Positions 52,240 through 62,691 of a stretch of DNA of 64,000 nucleotides are shown here, in pieces. Made by a program: the position numbers and the translations under genes. Each line of letters starts with the position of its first letter. The first letter of the stretch is position 1. The notes beneath the pieces were generated by a model that had not been told where the DNA came from, searched no databases, and saw only the letters and a program-made list of their open reading frames with translations. The stretch comes from Euglena gracilis (lineage: Eukaryota > Euglenida > Euglenophyceae > Euglenales). The stretch lies in contig CP154955.1 in the NCBI GenBank assembly GCA_039621445.1, forward strand, positions 6,742,010 through 6,806,009, read 5' to 3'.

Positions 52240-53564
52240 TTACATTCTTCCTGTAGCTTCTTCAGCTTTTTGCTCAAGGCGGAGATGCTGTCGGTCATTC
52301 TCTTGATCTCCTTGTGCAGTGCAGCCCCTCGACTGCTGTGCACCGGCCTCCACGTGTCGTCTTTCTCTCTTCTGAGAATCATGTGGTTGGTTGCCTTGCG
52401 CACTCCCAGGGCGAGAGGGTCTTCTCGATCTCATGCCGGTTGGACTTTGTGATTCCCCAGGGCGGTGCCTATGGGTTGATTCCCTGTTAGGTCGCCAAGG
52501 GGCTGGGGGTCGGGGCAAATACTGCTCCGCTTGCTCCCCTGCAGACGGGGGTACAGGCACCACACTGCCTGCAACCCGCCCGGACTTGGTTCGGTCTTGC
52601 TCCGGGGAGGTGGCTCCCGGAGGGTTGGTTGCCCTGGTGGGGGCCGTTGGGGTGGCGCCCGGGACCGGTGTGGCCGGCCTCCCCGATCCTGGCACCTTCA
52701 TGCCACTCGTGCACCTGGCGTTCGAGGTGCACAGGGCGCTCAGCGTTCCTGGCTGCTGCGGCTTCTTGCCATTCTTGATGACGTTCCGCCGTTGGGGGCC
52801 GCACGAGGCCCAGACCTGGATTTGCAGGTCCGGGTCCCACGATTCGTACATGGTTTGTCCTCGTCCTGATTTTCGTGGGTCCTTCAGCACTGCCTTCCAC
52901 TCGTCGTACTTGGAGCATTTTGAGGCCACTCACTCAACGAGGTGACCTTCCCCTTCGTCGTAAGACACTGGGAAGAGATGTCGTCGTCGGTGGCGTCGCT
53001 GGGTGGCGGCGGGGGAGAGGTGAGGAGAGGGCGGTTGGGGGCCTCGAGGGCATGAATGGCAAGATCTTGTAGGAGGGCAACGGAGGAGGAGGAGGTGGGG
53101 CCGATGTTCAGTGCGTTGAGAAGCACATTCTGTACAATGGAGGGGCTTGGGGAGCGGCGGGATGGAAGCAGACGGGAGTGGAGACCTGGACCTCCACGGG
53201 AACGGGGATAGGCATGGGAACCCGAACCTCCATGGGGACTTGCACGATGACACGATCAATGAAGACAGGCTCCCGCATGGGAACGGGACCTTCCTGTCGA
53301 AGGTGACGATCCGCTCCTGGCGGACCTCACGGGAGGGTGGGGGGAGCATGGGGTTGGGGAGGCGGAGTCTGGGTTGGAGAGAGAGGAGCCTTTGGAGGCT
53401 GTGGGTGCCATTGGGGTGCTGAGGTATCGGGAGGCAGTGCTTGGCTGCGCTGCTACCCCCTCGAGGGCTTCCGTCTCCGTCTCTATGGTCGTGGACTGAC
53501 TACCCTCAGGCCTGTCCAGGCTCACCGGGGGAGGAATCTTTGGCGGAGTCACCCCCCAGTTCAC
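52240..53564 (-). pseudogene. Copy 2 C-terminal extension (VPV repeats, Trp-rich module, coiled coil)
   Basis: Broken into at least three frames. The frame 53256-53564 is Ser/Pro-rich. Frame 52930-53349 has REVRQERIVTFDRKVPFP, matching the VYQERVVLVDRPV region of copy 1, then loses phase. The acidic stretch and TSLSEWP occur at about 52930-53010. Frame 52240-52929 has YDEWKAVLKD, ESWDPDLQIQVWASCGPQRR, ARIGEAGHTGPG and the start of the coiled coil, whose end (GAALHKEIKRMTDSISALSKK) lies in the next frame to about 52240. Conservation of the modules despite decay shows they were selected in the family. Confidence 0.75.
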
Positions 53565-53639
53565 CGCCCGGCGTAAATCCCGCTCCGGTGTGGTCCAGCC
53601 TCTCGCCTGTCGCCTTGGTACTGAGGAAGCTCATGGTCA

Positions 53640-54536
53640 TGCCACATGCCACGGATCTGGCTCCGGACCCTTCTTCCCCTGTTCTGCACCGCCACATCCA
53701 CCAGCTCCTTGAGGTCGTCCAAGGAGTAGCCAAGGCCGTCCCACGACCAGCCGCCGGTGGTGAAGGATATCGGGGTGGCGCGGTCCTCTCCGGCGGGGGT
53801 CTTTGTCTCAGGCCTCCTTGGCCGATTACATGGTCCGCTAGATGATTGAGTTGAAGGTGAAGGCCATGTACATCGTCGTGAAGTCCGCCTCCAAGTCCCC
53901 CGCCAGGGTGTCTTTGGAGTGGGTTGGGACCATCTGGACGGAGGATTCCACGCTGTCGATCCCCCAGAACGTCTTGGCGCCTTCCTGCTGCTGCCGCCGC
54001 TCGTCCTTTTCCTGGTACTGCCGCTCGGGGACCTCTTTCCTCTTCGCTTTGACGAGTTCCACCAGCTTGCACTCCAGGGAGAGGTGGATGGAGCGCCGCT
54101 CGTCGTCTAGGACGTGCTGCTGCAGCCAGTCCAGGGTGGAAAACAACCGTGCCTTGCCCCAGTAGCCTTCCTCCGCCAGGGCGCTGGGGTCCTCTTGGTG
54201 GCAGCGGCGCAGCCACTTAGCTAGGTCGGGGCTGGGCGGTGGGGATGTGGGTGCGGGGTCGGGGCTGTGGAGTGTGTGTCGGTGGCAGAGGACCTTCCGG
54301 CTGACAGGGAGGCCGGGGTAGGTGGTGTTGGAGCCATGGGGCAATATGGAGTAGCGGAGGCCCACCCACTTGCGCTCGCGGGAAAGGGCATCCGGGCGGG
54401 CGAGGGCGGTCCGGTCAGCCCAGGGGAAGCTGTCGGATGAGGGCAGCCTCTCAATGGGGATCACGAGGAAGGAGAAGGGGGTGGAGCGTTGGCCAGGGCG
54501 TCGTACACGGCGTCTGCGCAGCGCCCCCGGCTCCAT
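53640..54536 (-). pseudogene. Copy 2 linker and N-terminal RT, truncated by deletion
   Basis: Frame 53838-54536 carries the second half of the nuclease (RERKWVGLRYSILPHG) and the linker (AKWLRRCHQEDPSALAEEGYWGKARLF), then FWGIDSVESSVQMVPTHSKD and motif A (ADFTTMYMAF), which match copy 1. A frame change leads to FTTGGWSWDGLGYSLDDLK and IRGM, where homology stops abruptly. The region with the PMGLPP motif and the YIDD box is deleted. The RT cannot be active. Confidence 0.8.
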
Positions 54537-54774
54537 AGTGCTTATTGGCCCAGTTGTAGACCTTCCGCGTAGTCTGCCCGATGTAGAGCTGCCGTAGTGC
54601 TGGGGCAGCTGCAGGACCCTGCACGTTATCTTGTTGCGCCAGGAACGCCGCCCCCAGCTGCGCTGTGTCCACTGCAGGTGGTCCTGCCAGCTCCACTGCC
54701 CCTCGTTGCGGCGGTGGCGGGCGGCTGGTGGTCGTGCTTGTTATAAGGCTCGGCGATGGGGAGGGCGCGTTCAT
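54451..54774 (-). pseudogene. Copy 2 GIY-YIG endonuclease, N-terminal half
   Basis: AAFLAQQD followed by RQLYIGQTTRKVYNWANKHYG at residues 61-81. This matches the YIG strand, the following T-R and the helix of GIY-YIG nucleases (YVGQTTR in relatives). The GIY half is degenerate (GAAFL). The frame continues after a shift into 54536 (RRRRVRRPGQRSTPF, then the Glu-containing RERKWVG). This nuclease nicks the target DNA in Penelope-like elements. Its N-terminal place is typical of the Naiad/Chlamys group. I see no CCHH finger, in line with Chlamys, but the copy is damaged. Confidence 0.75.
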
Positions 54775-55044
54775 CCCGGGAGTGGGACGGCCTGGGGGAC
54801 CTTCGGGAAGGGCCTGGTGGTGCGCGAAACCTCACCACGCAATTTTGGGTGGACCGCGGGAAAGCTCCCCGAGCCACAGGCACTGCTGAAAACTCTCTTC
54901 TTGATTGGTATGGGCGGGGGATTCTGGGTGTGGGTGGGGATGGGTATTGGAGGGGGTCGGAGGGGAGGTGGGGGGGGTGCCGCCGAGGGGGAAGGCCTCG
55001 CACGGTTTTCATGCCCATCTCTAGCCGGTGCGGCCCGAACTGGA

Positions 55045-55250
55045 GGGCCGGAGATACCAGCTGCGGCAGGCCGGGGGTGGCACACCAGCGATTTCGCCGC
55101 CTCCGTGTCCGTGCTGTTCATGATCTCCAGCTGCCGCCGCTGCCGCTGCCGTCTGCTGCGGGGATGCCCTTGCAGGGGATGCCACAGGTTGGGATGAGAG
55201 GAGATCGGAGGGGGGCAGGCCCTTGCCCGCCCCTCTCTCTCTCCCCCCGC
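55045..55250 (-). mobile_element. Penelope-like 3' fragment (copy 4), starting at a GA tract
   Basis: On the minus strand a short GA tract (about 55235-55250) is followed by PPPISSHPNLWHPLQGHPRSRRQRQRRQLEIMNSTDTEAA, broken here only by notation. It matches the module at 52035-52190 in frame and in DNA. It reads away from the GA tract, as copies 1 and 1b do. Confidence 0.72.
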
Positions 55251-55815
55251 CATCTCTCTCTTACCACGTGGGTTTCCCTTGCCTTTCCCTTTCCCCCTCC
55301 CCCCCATTTCCCGCGGTGGATGCCAGTCTGTGTCGAACATTGGGCTGCCCCTTCCCTTTACCAATTCCCCTTCCCTTGGCCTCCGGTCCTCCGGTGTCTG
55401 CCGGTCTGTCTGCCGCGCTGGGCTGCCCCTTCACCATCCCCCCTCCCTTGCCTGCTGGTGGGTGTGTGGATGTCCCCGTGCGTGCGTGTGTGCTGGCAGG
55501 GCGGCGCTCCCCCCATTGGCTCCGAACGTCTTTCAAGCCACCCCCAGACCCCGCGCCAGGGCCCGGGGGCCCGGGAATGCCGCCTCCAGCGAGCCCCCAA
55601 CTACCCAGAGCCTCTTTGCGTGGTACACCTTGTCTTGGTACCAGCATGACAGGAACGGCTGGCCAGTTCTGTGCCTGGCAAGCGGATTTCCGGGATCTCC
55701 CCGACCGCGTCGTTCTTGGGCTTCGTCGCCTCGTCCACGGCCTCGTCCTCCCCGTCCTCCACATCTTCCTTTTCGCTCTGGTGGCGGCTGCCTGCTCGCT
55801 TGGAGGCTTGAGTAT
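55251..55815. other. C- and G-rich spacer among Penelope-like fragments
   Basis: A pyrimidine-rich stretch (ctctctctccccc, cctttccctttccccctcc) followed by GC-rich sequence. Frames are open on both strands because of composition. No domain recognised. It may be divergent Penelope-like 3' sequence. Confidence 0.5.
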
Positions 55816-56970
55816 TCAAACCCAAGGGATCTCTTTCGCCCCCGGCGTTGTTGCTGTGGCTGCATGGGGGCCAGGTATTGTCATCCCCCATGTCCGTGTG
55901 TTGCTGCTGCTGCAGGGGCGGATTATGCCGCCTTCGGTCGAGCTCTTGCTGCATTTCTTGCAGCGCTCACTGTAGCCCTCGGTGGAGCTTTTGGAGGCGT
56001 TTTCGGCCGGCGCTCTTTGCTGTTTGCCAGCCCTCTTCGTGGGGTTGGCTCTGCCGTCTTCCTTGTGTCCTTGGTGGTTGTTGCGCCTGGTGCTTCCTGC
56101 GTGGGGGTGGTGCTGGGTGGAGGTGCTGTTGGCGGCGTTGTGGTGCTTGTGGTTGGAGTTGCCGGCGTCCTGCTTGTTGGTTCTGCTGGGGGAGCAGGGC
56201 CGGTGCTGCGTGGTGGCGGTGCTGCTGGCCCCTTCCTTTGCGGGTGGTGGCAGGTTGCTACTTGGCGGTGGTGCTACTCCTGCCGCGGTGGTGCCTATTG
56301 TGGCTGCTGCGGGTGTGGCGGTAGTGGGTGCGTCTTCGCTGGCCAGCGGCGTGCGGTGTGTTGGGTGGTGAGTCTCTTGGTGCTGCTGCTGCTGCTGCTG
56401 CTGCTGGTGCCGGATCCATCGCACAATTTTGATAAGCAGTGCCCGTTGGGTGTCGATTTTTCCTTCCGCCTGGTACGGTTGTGGTGGCCCCACCTCTCGT
56501 TGCCACCAGGACCTCGTCGGCCCGGTGGTGCTACTTACCGCTTGTATCAGGCGTTGGACGTGCGTGGGAGGCTGTGTGCTCGCCCCCCGGAGCAGCGCGG
56601 TCACCGAACCGGTGTCCAGCCACGGCAGCGGGAGTGGGCGTTCCACTGGCACCGGGCACTCCACGTGCACTGGCACTGGGTAGGGTGTAGGCACTGCGCG
56701 CTCCACGGCCACCGGCACGGGCACGTGGTATGGCACTGGAATCTGCACAGGGACCACGCGCTCGATGTACACCGACACGGGACATGGACTGGGTACCGGC
56801 ACCGGCACCGGGTACGGGGGCAAGCAGCACCTCAACCGAGAGCCAGAGGTCCCACGAAGGAGCAGAAGGAGAAGGAGATGTTGCAGAAAGGTGCACAGCG
56901 AGCACACAGGAGCGGGAGGTGGCCGGCGGCCTTCACACACCCACCAAACACACATCAGCGATGAAGCCAA
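55816..56970 (-). pseudogene. Penelope-like C-terminal extension fragment (copy 3): VPV repeats and poly-Gln
   Basis: A 384-codon frame with VPV-type repeats at residues about 50-115 (VSVYIERVVPVQIPVPY, VPVPVAVERAVPTPYPVPV), then a Gln/His run, then an Asn/His/Thr-rich tail with CKKC. No RT precedes it in frame. The Trp-rich module lies just upstream (56971-57429) instead of downstream as in copy 1, so copy 3 is either rearranged or made of two fragments. Confidence 0.65.
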
Positions 56971-57429
56971 CTAGCCAGCAGCCCCCGACAGCCACAGTGC
57001 AGCAGACGCTGCAAGTGGTCCTTGTGGTGGTGGTTCTTCGTTTCCCATTGCCTTACAGCGGCGGATCTCGTCCCTCCGCTTGTCGGCGACGGCTGCCCAC
57101 ACCTGGTCCTGGAGGCTTTGGTCCCACGCCAGCCGCATCTTGTGGCTGTCGCTTGCTTTGGGCGTGGCCTTGATCCGCTCGTACTGCTCCCGATACTCTG
57201 CCGGCCACTCGGTCATGGTGTTTAGCCTCTTCTTGCGTTGGCTTGGTTGGGTGGCCTTCGAGGCGTCCTCTCCTTCGGTGGGCTGTGATGTGGCCGCCTC
57301 CTCCACCACCACCGACGCTGGGCGCTTGTTGCCCAGGAGTCGGTCTGTGGCCATGGAGCCGCTTCTGGTGTCGACGACAGGGAGGTGGGGTGGCTGCGCT
57401 TGTGCGCGGGAGTGAGCCTCCCACTGCAC
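56971..57429 (-). pseudogene. Penelope-like Trp-rich module (copy 3)
   Basis: Encodes a basic linker, then KKRLNTMTEWPAEYREQYER and LAWDQSLQDQVWAAVADKRRDEI. The pattern (EWP, REKYE or REQYE, WD.xLQ.QVWA, RR..I) is shared with copies 1 and 2. It looks like a small folded domain. The function is unknown. Confidence 0.7.
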
Positions 57430-57666
57430 GCTCCGGTGCGAGAGGGGCGTGCAGTGGAAGAGACTCGGTAGGCGGACAGCCCGATCGCACAGCCTTTTCG
57501 GCCCAAGGCAATGGGTTGGCAGCCCCCCGCGTTGGGTACACCTGTGAAGACCACGGCCTTCTCGGTAGTGTGTTGCCTATCTGGTCCGCCCCCCTCACTC
57601 CGGGTCGTCCCGTTCTGGTTGGGCCAACCCCCCCCCCCATGGTGCGCGGTGGGAGGTTGTACGGTA

Positions 57667-58221
57667 TCAGCGGCACTCCGGTGGCTGGGAGCTGCTGGCT
57701 GATTGCGAGGAGCCGCCTTGCGGCCCTCCGTCGTCTTGGCTTGCGTGTGGCGGGGACCCCGGTGGCGTGGTGAGGTCGATAAGGTCGTCGATGGGCTCCC
57801 GTTGTGCTGCTTGGCGCTGGGGGGTCCCCTCACCTGCGGCCTGGTGCCCTGCTGCGTCCCACGCTGGTAGGTGCTGTGGTGCTCCCGTTTCACTTTCCCA
57901 TGGCAGTGACACGCGAGCTTCCAACGTGGGCCACTTGGGGGGGGGCGGCATTCGGTGACTGCCTTCCTTGGCTTCTGTCACTTTCCCTACATACTTTCTG
58001 TTGGCCAGCTGGCAGGATTGGAAGCCAGCTGCGGTGGACACACCAATTTTCCATGGGTGACAAGCTCCTGAACAATCTGCCTCAAGAGAACGTTGGCGCT
58101 CATTCTTGTGAAATAAGGAGAAAAACAAGGCAAAGTCTGACGACTCTTGCAAAGCGGGGGGATGCAACTTCGCCACCATCACGTTTGGCACTTGGGGGTG
58201 GGGTGGGACCGGAAACAGCAA
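57667..58221 (-). pseudogene. Penelope-like fragment upstream part of copy 3
   Basis: Residues about 110-160 contain EPIDDLIDLTTPPGSPP, which parallels EGIDDLLAEMTPPASPRAG just after the RT in copy 1. The preceding sequence (PPPPKWPTLEARVSLPWESE) has no match in copy 1. No RT is left. The IDLT core resembles a SUMO-interacting motif, but that is only a pattern match. Confidence 0.5.
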
Positions 58222-58499
58222 ACCTCTTGAGCAGATTTGCTAAAAGTACATCCTCCTGGCACCTGGCACGAAGGTGATGTATAGGTTCTGTAAGGTGAAG
58301 AATCAAACTATCAAACTATTGCCCTTGCCCTCTGTCGTCAAATTTCGCACCTTCTCCAGCCCAAATTATCCACGCGCCGAGATCAGATCGCATAGAATAA
58401 TGAGCGTAGCCTTTGCACTCCCAAGCACGTCGGCACACCCGGAAATCGGAAGTATCTAAAATTTTTCGTCTCTCAGTCCGGCTCTAGCCAACCCCTCTG
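58222..58499. other. Spacer before the DIRS-like fragment
   Basis: About 280 bp without a coding frame or repeat that I recognise. It may include the 5' end of the DIRS-like remnant. Confidence 0.5.
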
Positions 58500-58995
58500 A
58501 ACCAAGGTGGGCAGAAAACCTGGTAGCAAAAAATGACCTAAAGTATGCTTACTTCCACATCCCAGTGAGCCAGACCCTAAGGCCATTTCTAAGACATCAG
58601 GTGGGGGGGGGGCAGGCTTGGGAATTACAGGCAGGCTGTTTTGGCCTAAATGTTATGCCCCAAACTTTCATCTCAGTAATGAAGACATTCGAAAAGCTGT
58701 GGAGGAAAAGGGGCATCCAAGTTTTTATTTAGCTGGACGACATATTACTCGTGGTCCCAACACAAAACATCTTACAAAATCACCTGAACACAGTGATCAG
58801 GGATTTAATCAAGTCAGGAGTCAATATCAATTTCAAAAAATACACCCTGCCCATCAAAATTGTAAATCATCTAGAGTTTCAACTAAAACAACGGGAGGGA
58901 AAATTAAAGGTTCCCCACCAAAAAATAAAGACATCCAAAAAAGGAGCCGGGAAAAATGGTGAAAAGAGATCACAAATGGGTATCCCGAAATTACG
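58500..58995 (+). pseudogene. DIRS-like reverse transcriptase fragment
   Basis: The plus frame through 58535 gives DLKYAYFHIPVSQTLRPF, then CFGLNVMPQTFISVMKTFEKL. The catalytic box follows, where the Tyr codon of YLDD is a TAG (58730-58732: *LDDILLV). It continues NHLEFQLKQREGKLKVP as in the thumb of DIRS-type RTs. A run of 11 G lies inside it at about 58602-58612. Only about 160 codons remain, with no RNase H or tyrosine recombinase. DIRS-type RT is inferred from the AYFHIP and LEFQL...LKVP pattern, which differs from Ty3 RTs. Confidence 0.8.
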
Positions 58996-59048
58996 TCAGA
59001 GCCGTGAATTCCGGACTCGTAACCCCAAATATTGGTGAAATGTTGTAA

Positions 59049-59561
59049 TTATGGGGGTTGTGAGTGATGCTTCGGAATGATGGGCAAGAGTATCTCGAGC
59101 ACACATCCCAAATCACCACCACACATGGGGGTGTTATCCGCGGTTGTAATTTTGATCGGTTTCTTGGCGCTTACCAAGAGCGGGGTCGGTATCAACCCCA
59201 ACCGAAAGAGCAGTGCAATGCGACAACCAGTGTCAATGAGAATTTTAACTTTAGTGGAGAAAATTTGGATGTGGATTTCCGCTTGGACGAGTAATTCCAT
59301 TGGTGGTACGCAAAGTGAAGGGTCTGGCGGAAATACATTTTTACGCCAGTACCGATTGGTTGTGGATTGCCACTCCCACGGTTTGCGCACAGCACCCACC
59401 ACTTCATTGACACCCAAACCACCATCACCGTTGGCGTCCGCCATGATGACCACCACTTTTTCAACACCGTTACCTACAATGGCAACACCGTTATCCACCA
59501 CACCAACAACCGTTTTCCACACCCGGGGTAGGGAGAAAGCCTCCCCCCTGCCCAATGACAC
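59049..59561 (-). pseudogene. Inverted aspartic-protease segment of a Ty3-like element
   Basis: The minus frame encodes VKILIDTGCRIALLFRLGL with the catalytic DTG at 110-112, followed by KKPIKITTADNTPMCGGD, a clear retroviral-type protease (compare VDTGAEANLI ... FETANGQVLRGG in element C). It lies just upstream of plus-strand pol, where the protease is expected, but on the wrong strand. A local inversion of this block would explain it. The long plus frame that starts at 59077 runs antisense through it. Confidence 0.85.
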
Positions 59562-62500
59562 ACCAACATGCGTTCCACATGAGGCAGGGCAAGCGAGTAG
59601 CGGTACCCCCGCCGTTTCACTGGGTTACAAGACGAAAGCCCAAAGGCCTGAAGTAATTACGGTGTCGAGTAGTCGCCCAGCTACACCACCACTCCGTTTC
59701 CCACCAGTTGTGCCGAATCCAGGCACACCTGTACAAGACTCACCGGCTAATGCCATCGACACCCACTTACACGCACACCTGTCACACCAACACACTTCCT
59801 CCCAATGTGTGCACTGCAGGAGAATTTCCACCCAATCGGATTTCGATTGTGGATGTTTAGTTGAAAATCCGACACTAATCACTATTCCGAATACGGAAGC
59901 CACACCCAATAATACACTTGGTTGTAGCCCGCAATGCGCGGAAATACACCGAGTACTCCAACAACGCGGATTAGCCTCTTTGTTCGGAAACGCGAAAAGC
60001 GTCATTCCTAATAACAATCGCGATCACACTTGGTATGAATTTGATGCGGAATGGGGAAACCCCCAACCTGTCCAAACTCCATTGGGATTACCCCTTGAGG
60101 TAGTGGAAGACAACCCGCATGTTTGCGGATCCATTCACTGTGTTTCTTCTCTCCAACCCGGAAATCGGGTGCATGAATACGCGAAACGCGTATGGAATGC
60201 TTTCAATTTTGGTCAATATCGCATTTTGGAACGATGGTTTTACAAAATCGCGACATTGGCTGATTCTTTTGATTTGGCATTGGAAATCGATGCCTTCTCA
60301 TCCAATGCACATGCCCGTTTGCCACGTCATTGGTCACAACACTCCAACGCATTTGATAAATTTTGGGGTGATACGGTGTTATGGATGCACCCTCCCCAAA
60401 AACTTATCGAATGTGCGGTTGAGAAAATTCTGCGGGATGAAGCCCGTGGAGTTATTCTCATACCCATCATTCCGGAAGCGGAATGGTTCACCCAACTATC
60501 GTATGTATGTTTTCATTGGTGGGATTTACCCACTAATGTACCGATTTTTGAGGATTTTTGTGGTAAAATATTACCACCCTTGCAAGAAATCATTTTTCGC
60601 GTTTGTTTCTTCGATGCATTCGGAATGTCCGAATTTGTGGTGCCCAGGAAGCTCGGTAGCCCCAGGGATACCCTGGCGGTTTCCGCAGTCATCGAGAGTG
60701 CAGGTCAGCATCTTAAGTCAGCCGAATTCTGTTCGCGGATTACCCGCGAATTCCACGGTGTGCTGGAAAATCCAGTATACGCGTGCGACATCGACCCCGC
60801 GATACGCGGTCCGTTCGGTGTTTGTAAGATCGAGCTTAAGGAAGGAGCCAAGCCAATGCACCGGAAATTTTTTCGTTGTTCGGGAGAACGTGAACAAGCT
60901 CTCAATGAAATGATTGAGAAGCTTATTCAGCGCAAGTGGATCGTACCCTCGGAAAGCGAGTGGACATCCCAGGCATTTTTTGTTCCTAAACCCCCAGACC
61001 CCTCAGGTCAGAAGAAATGGAGACTGGTGCTGGATTACCGGTACCTGAACTCCCAAACAAGGGATGATCCCTTCCCGCTCCCCCTGATCGAGGATTTGAT
61101 CACCAAACAATCGGAAAATCGGTTGTGGTCAATTTTCGATCTGGAGGACTGTTTTCACCAAATGCACTTACACCCTGACTCCCAACCATACACGGCATTC
61201 GTGACATCCAAGGGTGTGTACCAATGGACGGTACTCCCCATGGGTGTTAAGAATGGCCCAGCCATGTTTCAGCGCATGATACAATGGGTTCTACGCGATT
61301 TACCGTTTGCCATTGTGTACATTGATGATGTGCTGGTGGGAACACCACCACCATCCGCAAAATCGAGCGAGGATATCCTCGTCACACACTTCCACCATGT
61401 TTGCGCGGTATTAGCCGCTTTTCTAAAACATGTGCTTTTCGCGAAAGGCGCGAAAATGCATTTGTTTCGGATACTTATAAAATTTTGCGGGCACATCCTC
61501 AGCAATGGACAGCGGAAAGCCGCTCCGAGTAAACTCGAAGCTATTAAGAAATGGACCCCTGAGGTAATCAAAACGATTACTCACCTCAAAGGATTTTTGG
61601 GATTAGCCCAATATTACGCGATTTATATGAAGTACTTCGCGAAAATCGCGATGCCCCTCACCAAACAGCTCAAAAACCGGGCTGTTGACAATACCAAAGT
61701 CATTTGGGATGACCAGATGCGCGAGGCCCCTGAGAAAATCAAGGTTTTGCTTTTGGAAAATGTTGTCCTCGAAATCGCGGACCCGTACAAACCATACGTG
61801 TTGGAAGTCGACAGCAGCGATTACGCTGTTGGTGGAGTTCTTAGCCAGCATAATGCGGCGAATGAGCTCCGACCCGTGGCTTTCTTCAGCAGAAAGTTAC
61901 AGCGCGACGATGGAAAAGGTCAAGTCAAATGGAGTATACGCGAGAAGGAAACCTACGCAATCGTGCTTATACTCCAGAAATTCCGAAGCTGGGTAGCCAG
62001 CAGCCTCGTCCAGATCCTCGTCAAGACCGACCATGAGAGTCTCCAACACTGGCATACCGAGGATTTGAACAAGGCCATGTCATCGGTCGGAAGGCGATGC
62101 AGATGGCATGAGTTCTTGAGTCAATTCAACCTTGTGGTTATCTATACCCCTGGTCACACACAAAACGTAGCGGATCCGCTCAGTCGGGCCCCTTGGTATT
62201 ACCCTGGGAACCCGGATGAGGGAGACGCGACTTTTCATGGAAGTCAGGAAGCTGACGAACACGCACGTCGAAACGACGCTGCGGATAATCTTTTGGATTC
62301 TTTTCCCGTTTCACAACTATTCCTGGTCCCACCAGTGCGAGGAAGGCGCCGACGTGGAAGCACGTCCGGGCCCCGGCGCATTACGCGCACGGAGTCCCCT
62401 TCTCCACTGTTCTTTCGCGAATGGGATTATAGTCGTGATCCGGTGTATGACACCATTGTCACCAGACTTCGTAATGGCGAAGTGCTGAACAATTACACTC

Positions 62501-62691
62501 TTTCACCTTTACGGTTGGTTTTTCGCAATGAATCGGGTTACAAATATTGTATTCCCCAGGACCTGGTTGATGATGTGATTTTGTGTTATCACAACCATGG
62601 TCACCCTGGGGCCCCCAAACTTCTTTCGTTGGTGGGCCGCAGGTACTGCACAACCCTGAGCGAGAAAGAGCTTTACTCACGCTGTTTGTGA
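59562..62691 (+). CDS. Element B Pol: methylase-like domain, RT and RNase H
   Basis: The open frame runs from 59077, but the first ~160 codons are antisense to the protease. Numbering is from 59077. A Cys-rich linker (CVHCRR, DCGC) leads to a DIRS-type methylase-like domain (about 399-485: EIDAFSSNAHA, WGDTVLWMHPPQKLIECAVEKIL, IPIIPEAEWFTQL), which has HPPQ in place of NPPW. RT: WRLVLDYRYLNSQT, FDLEDCFHQ (Asp at about 688), PMGVKNGPAMFQ, VYIDDVLVG (about 748). RNase H: LEVDSSDYAVG, IREKETYA, VKTDHESL, NVADPLSR. Integrase finger: HNHGHPG. A TGA at 62689-62691 splits the finger, since the in-frame sequence continues QRCQICQ. RT and RNase H residues are complete. Confidence 0.92.

Larger units (their letters stand above)
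52190..54774 (-). mobile_element. Penelope-like element copy 2, with nuclease, internally deleted
   Basis: On the minus strand it runs from the GIY-YIG nuclease (from 54774) through the linker and the N-terminal half of the RT (to about 53640). It then jumps to the VPV and Trp-rich extension (53350-52190). Several frame changes occur. It proves the N-terminal position of the nuclease in this family. Confidence 0.82.

Noticed and set aside
59077-59561. N-terminal 160 codons of the 1204-codon pol frame as real coding sequence
   Set aside because: This stretch is antisense to a clear aspartic protease, so the plus reading is fortuitous.
62216-62488. Plus frame with EEGADVEARPGP over the element B pol
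   Set aside because: It overlaps the RNase H to integrase linker of pol in another phase. The resemblance to the RIGEADHPGP motif of the Penelope-like extension is probably chance.
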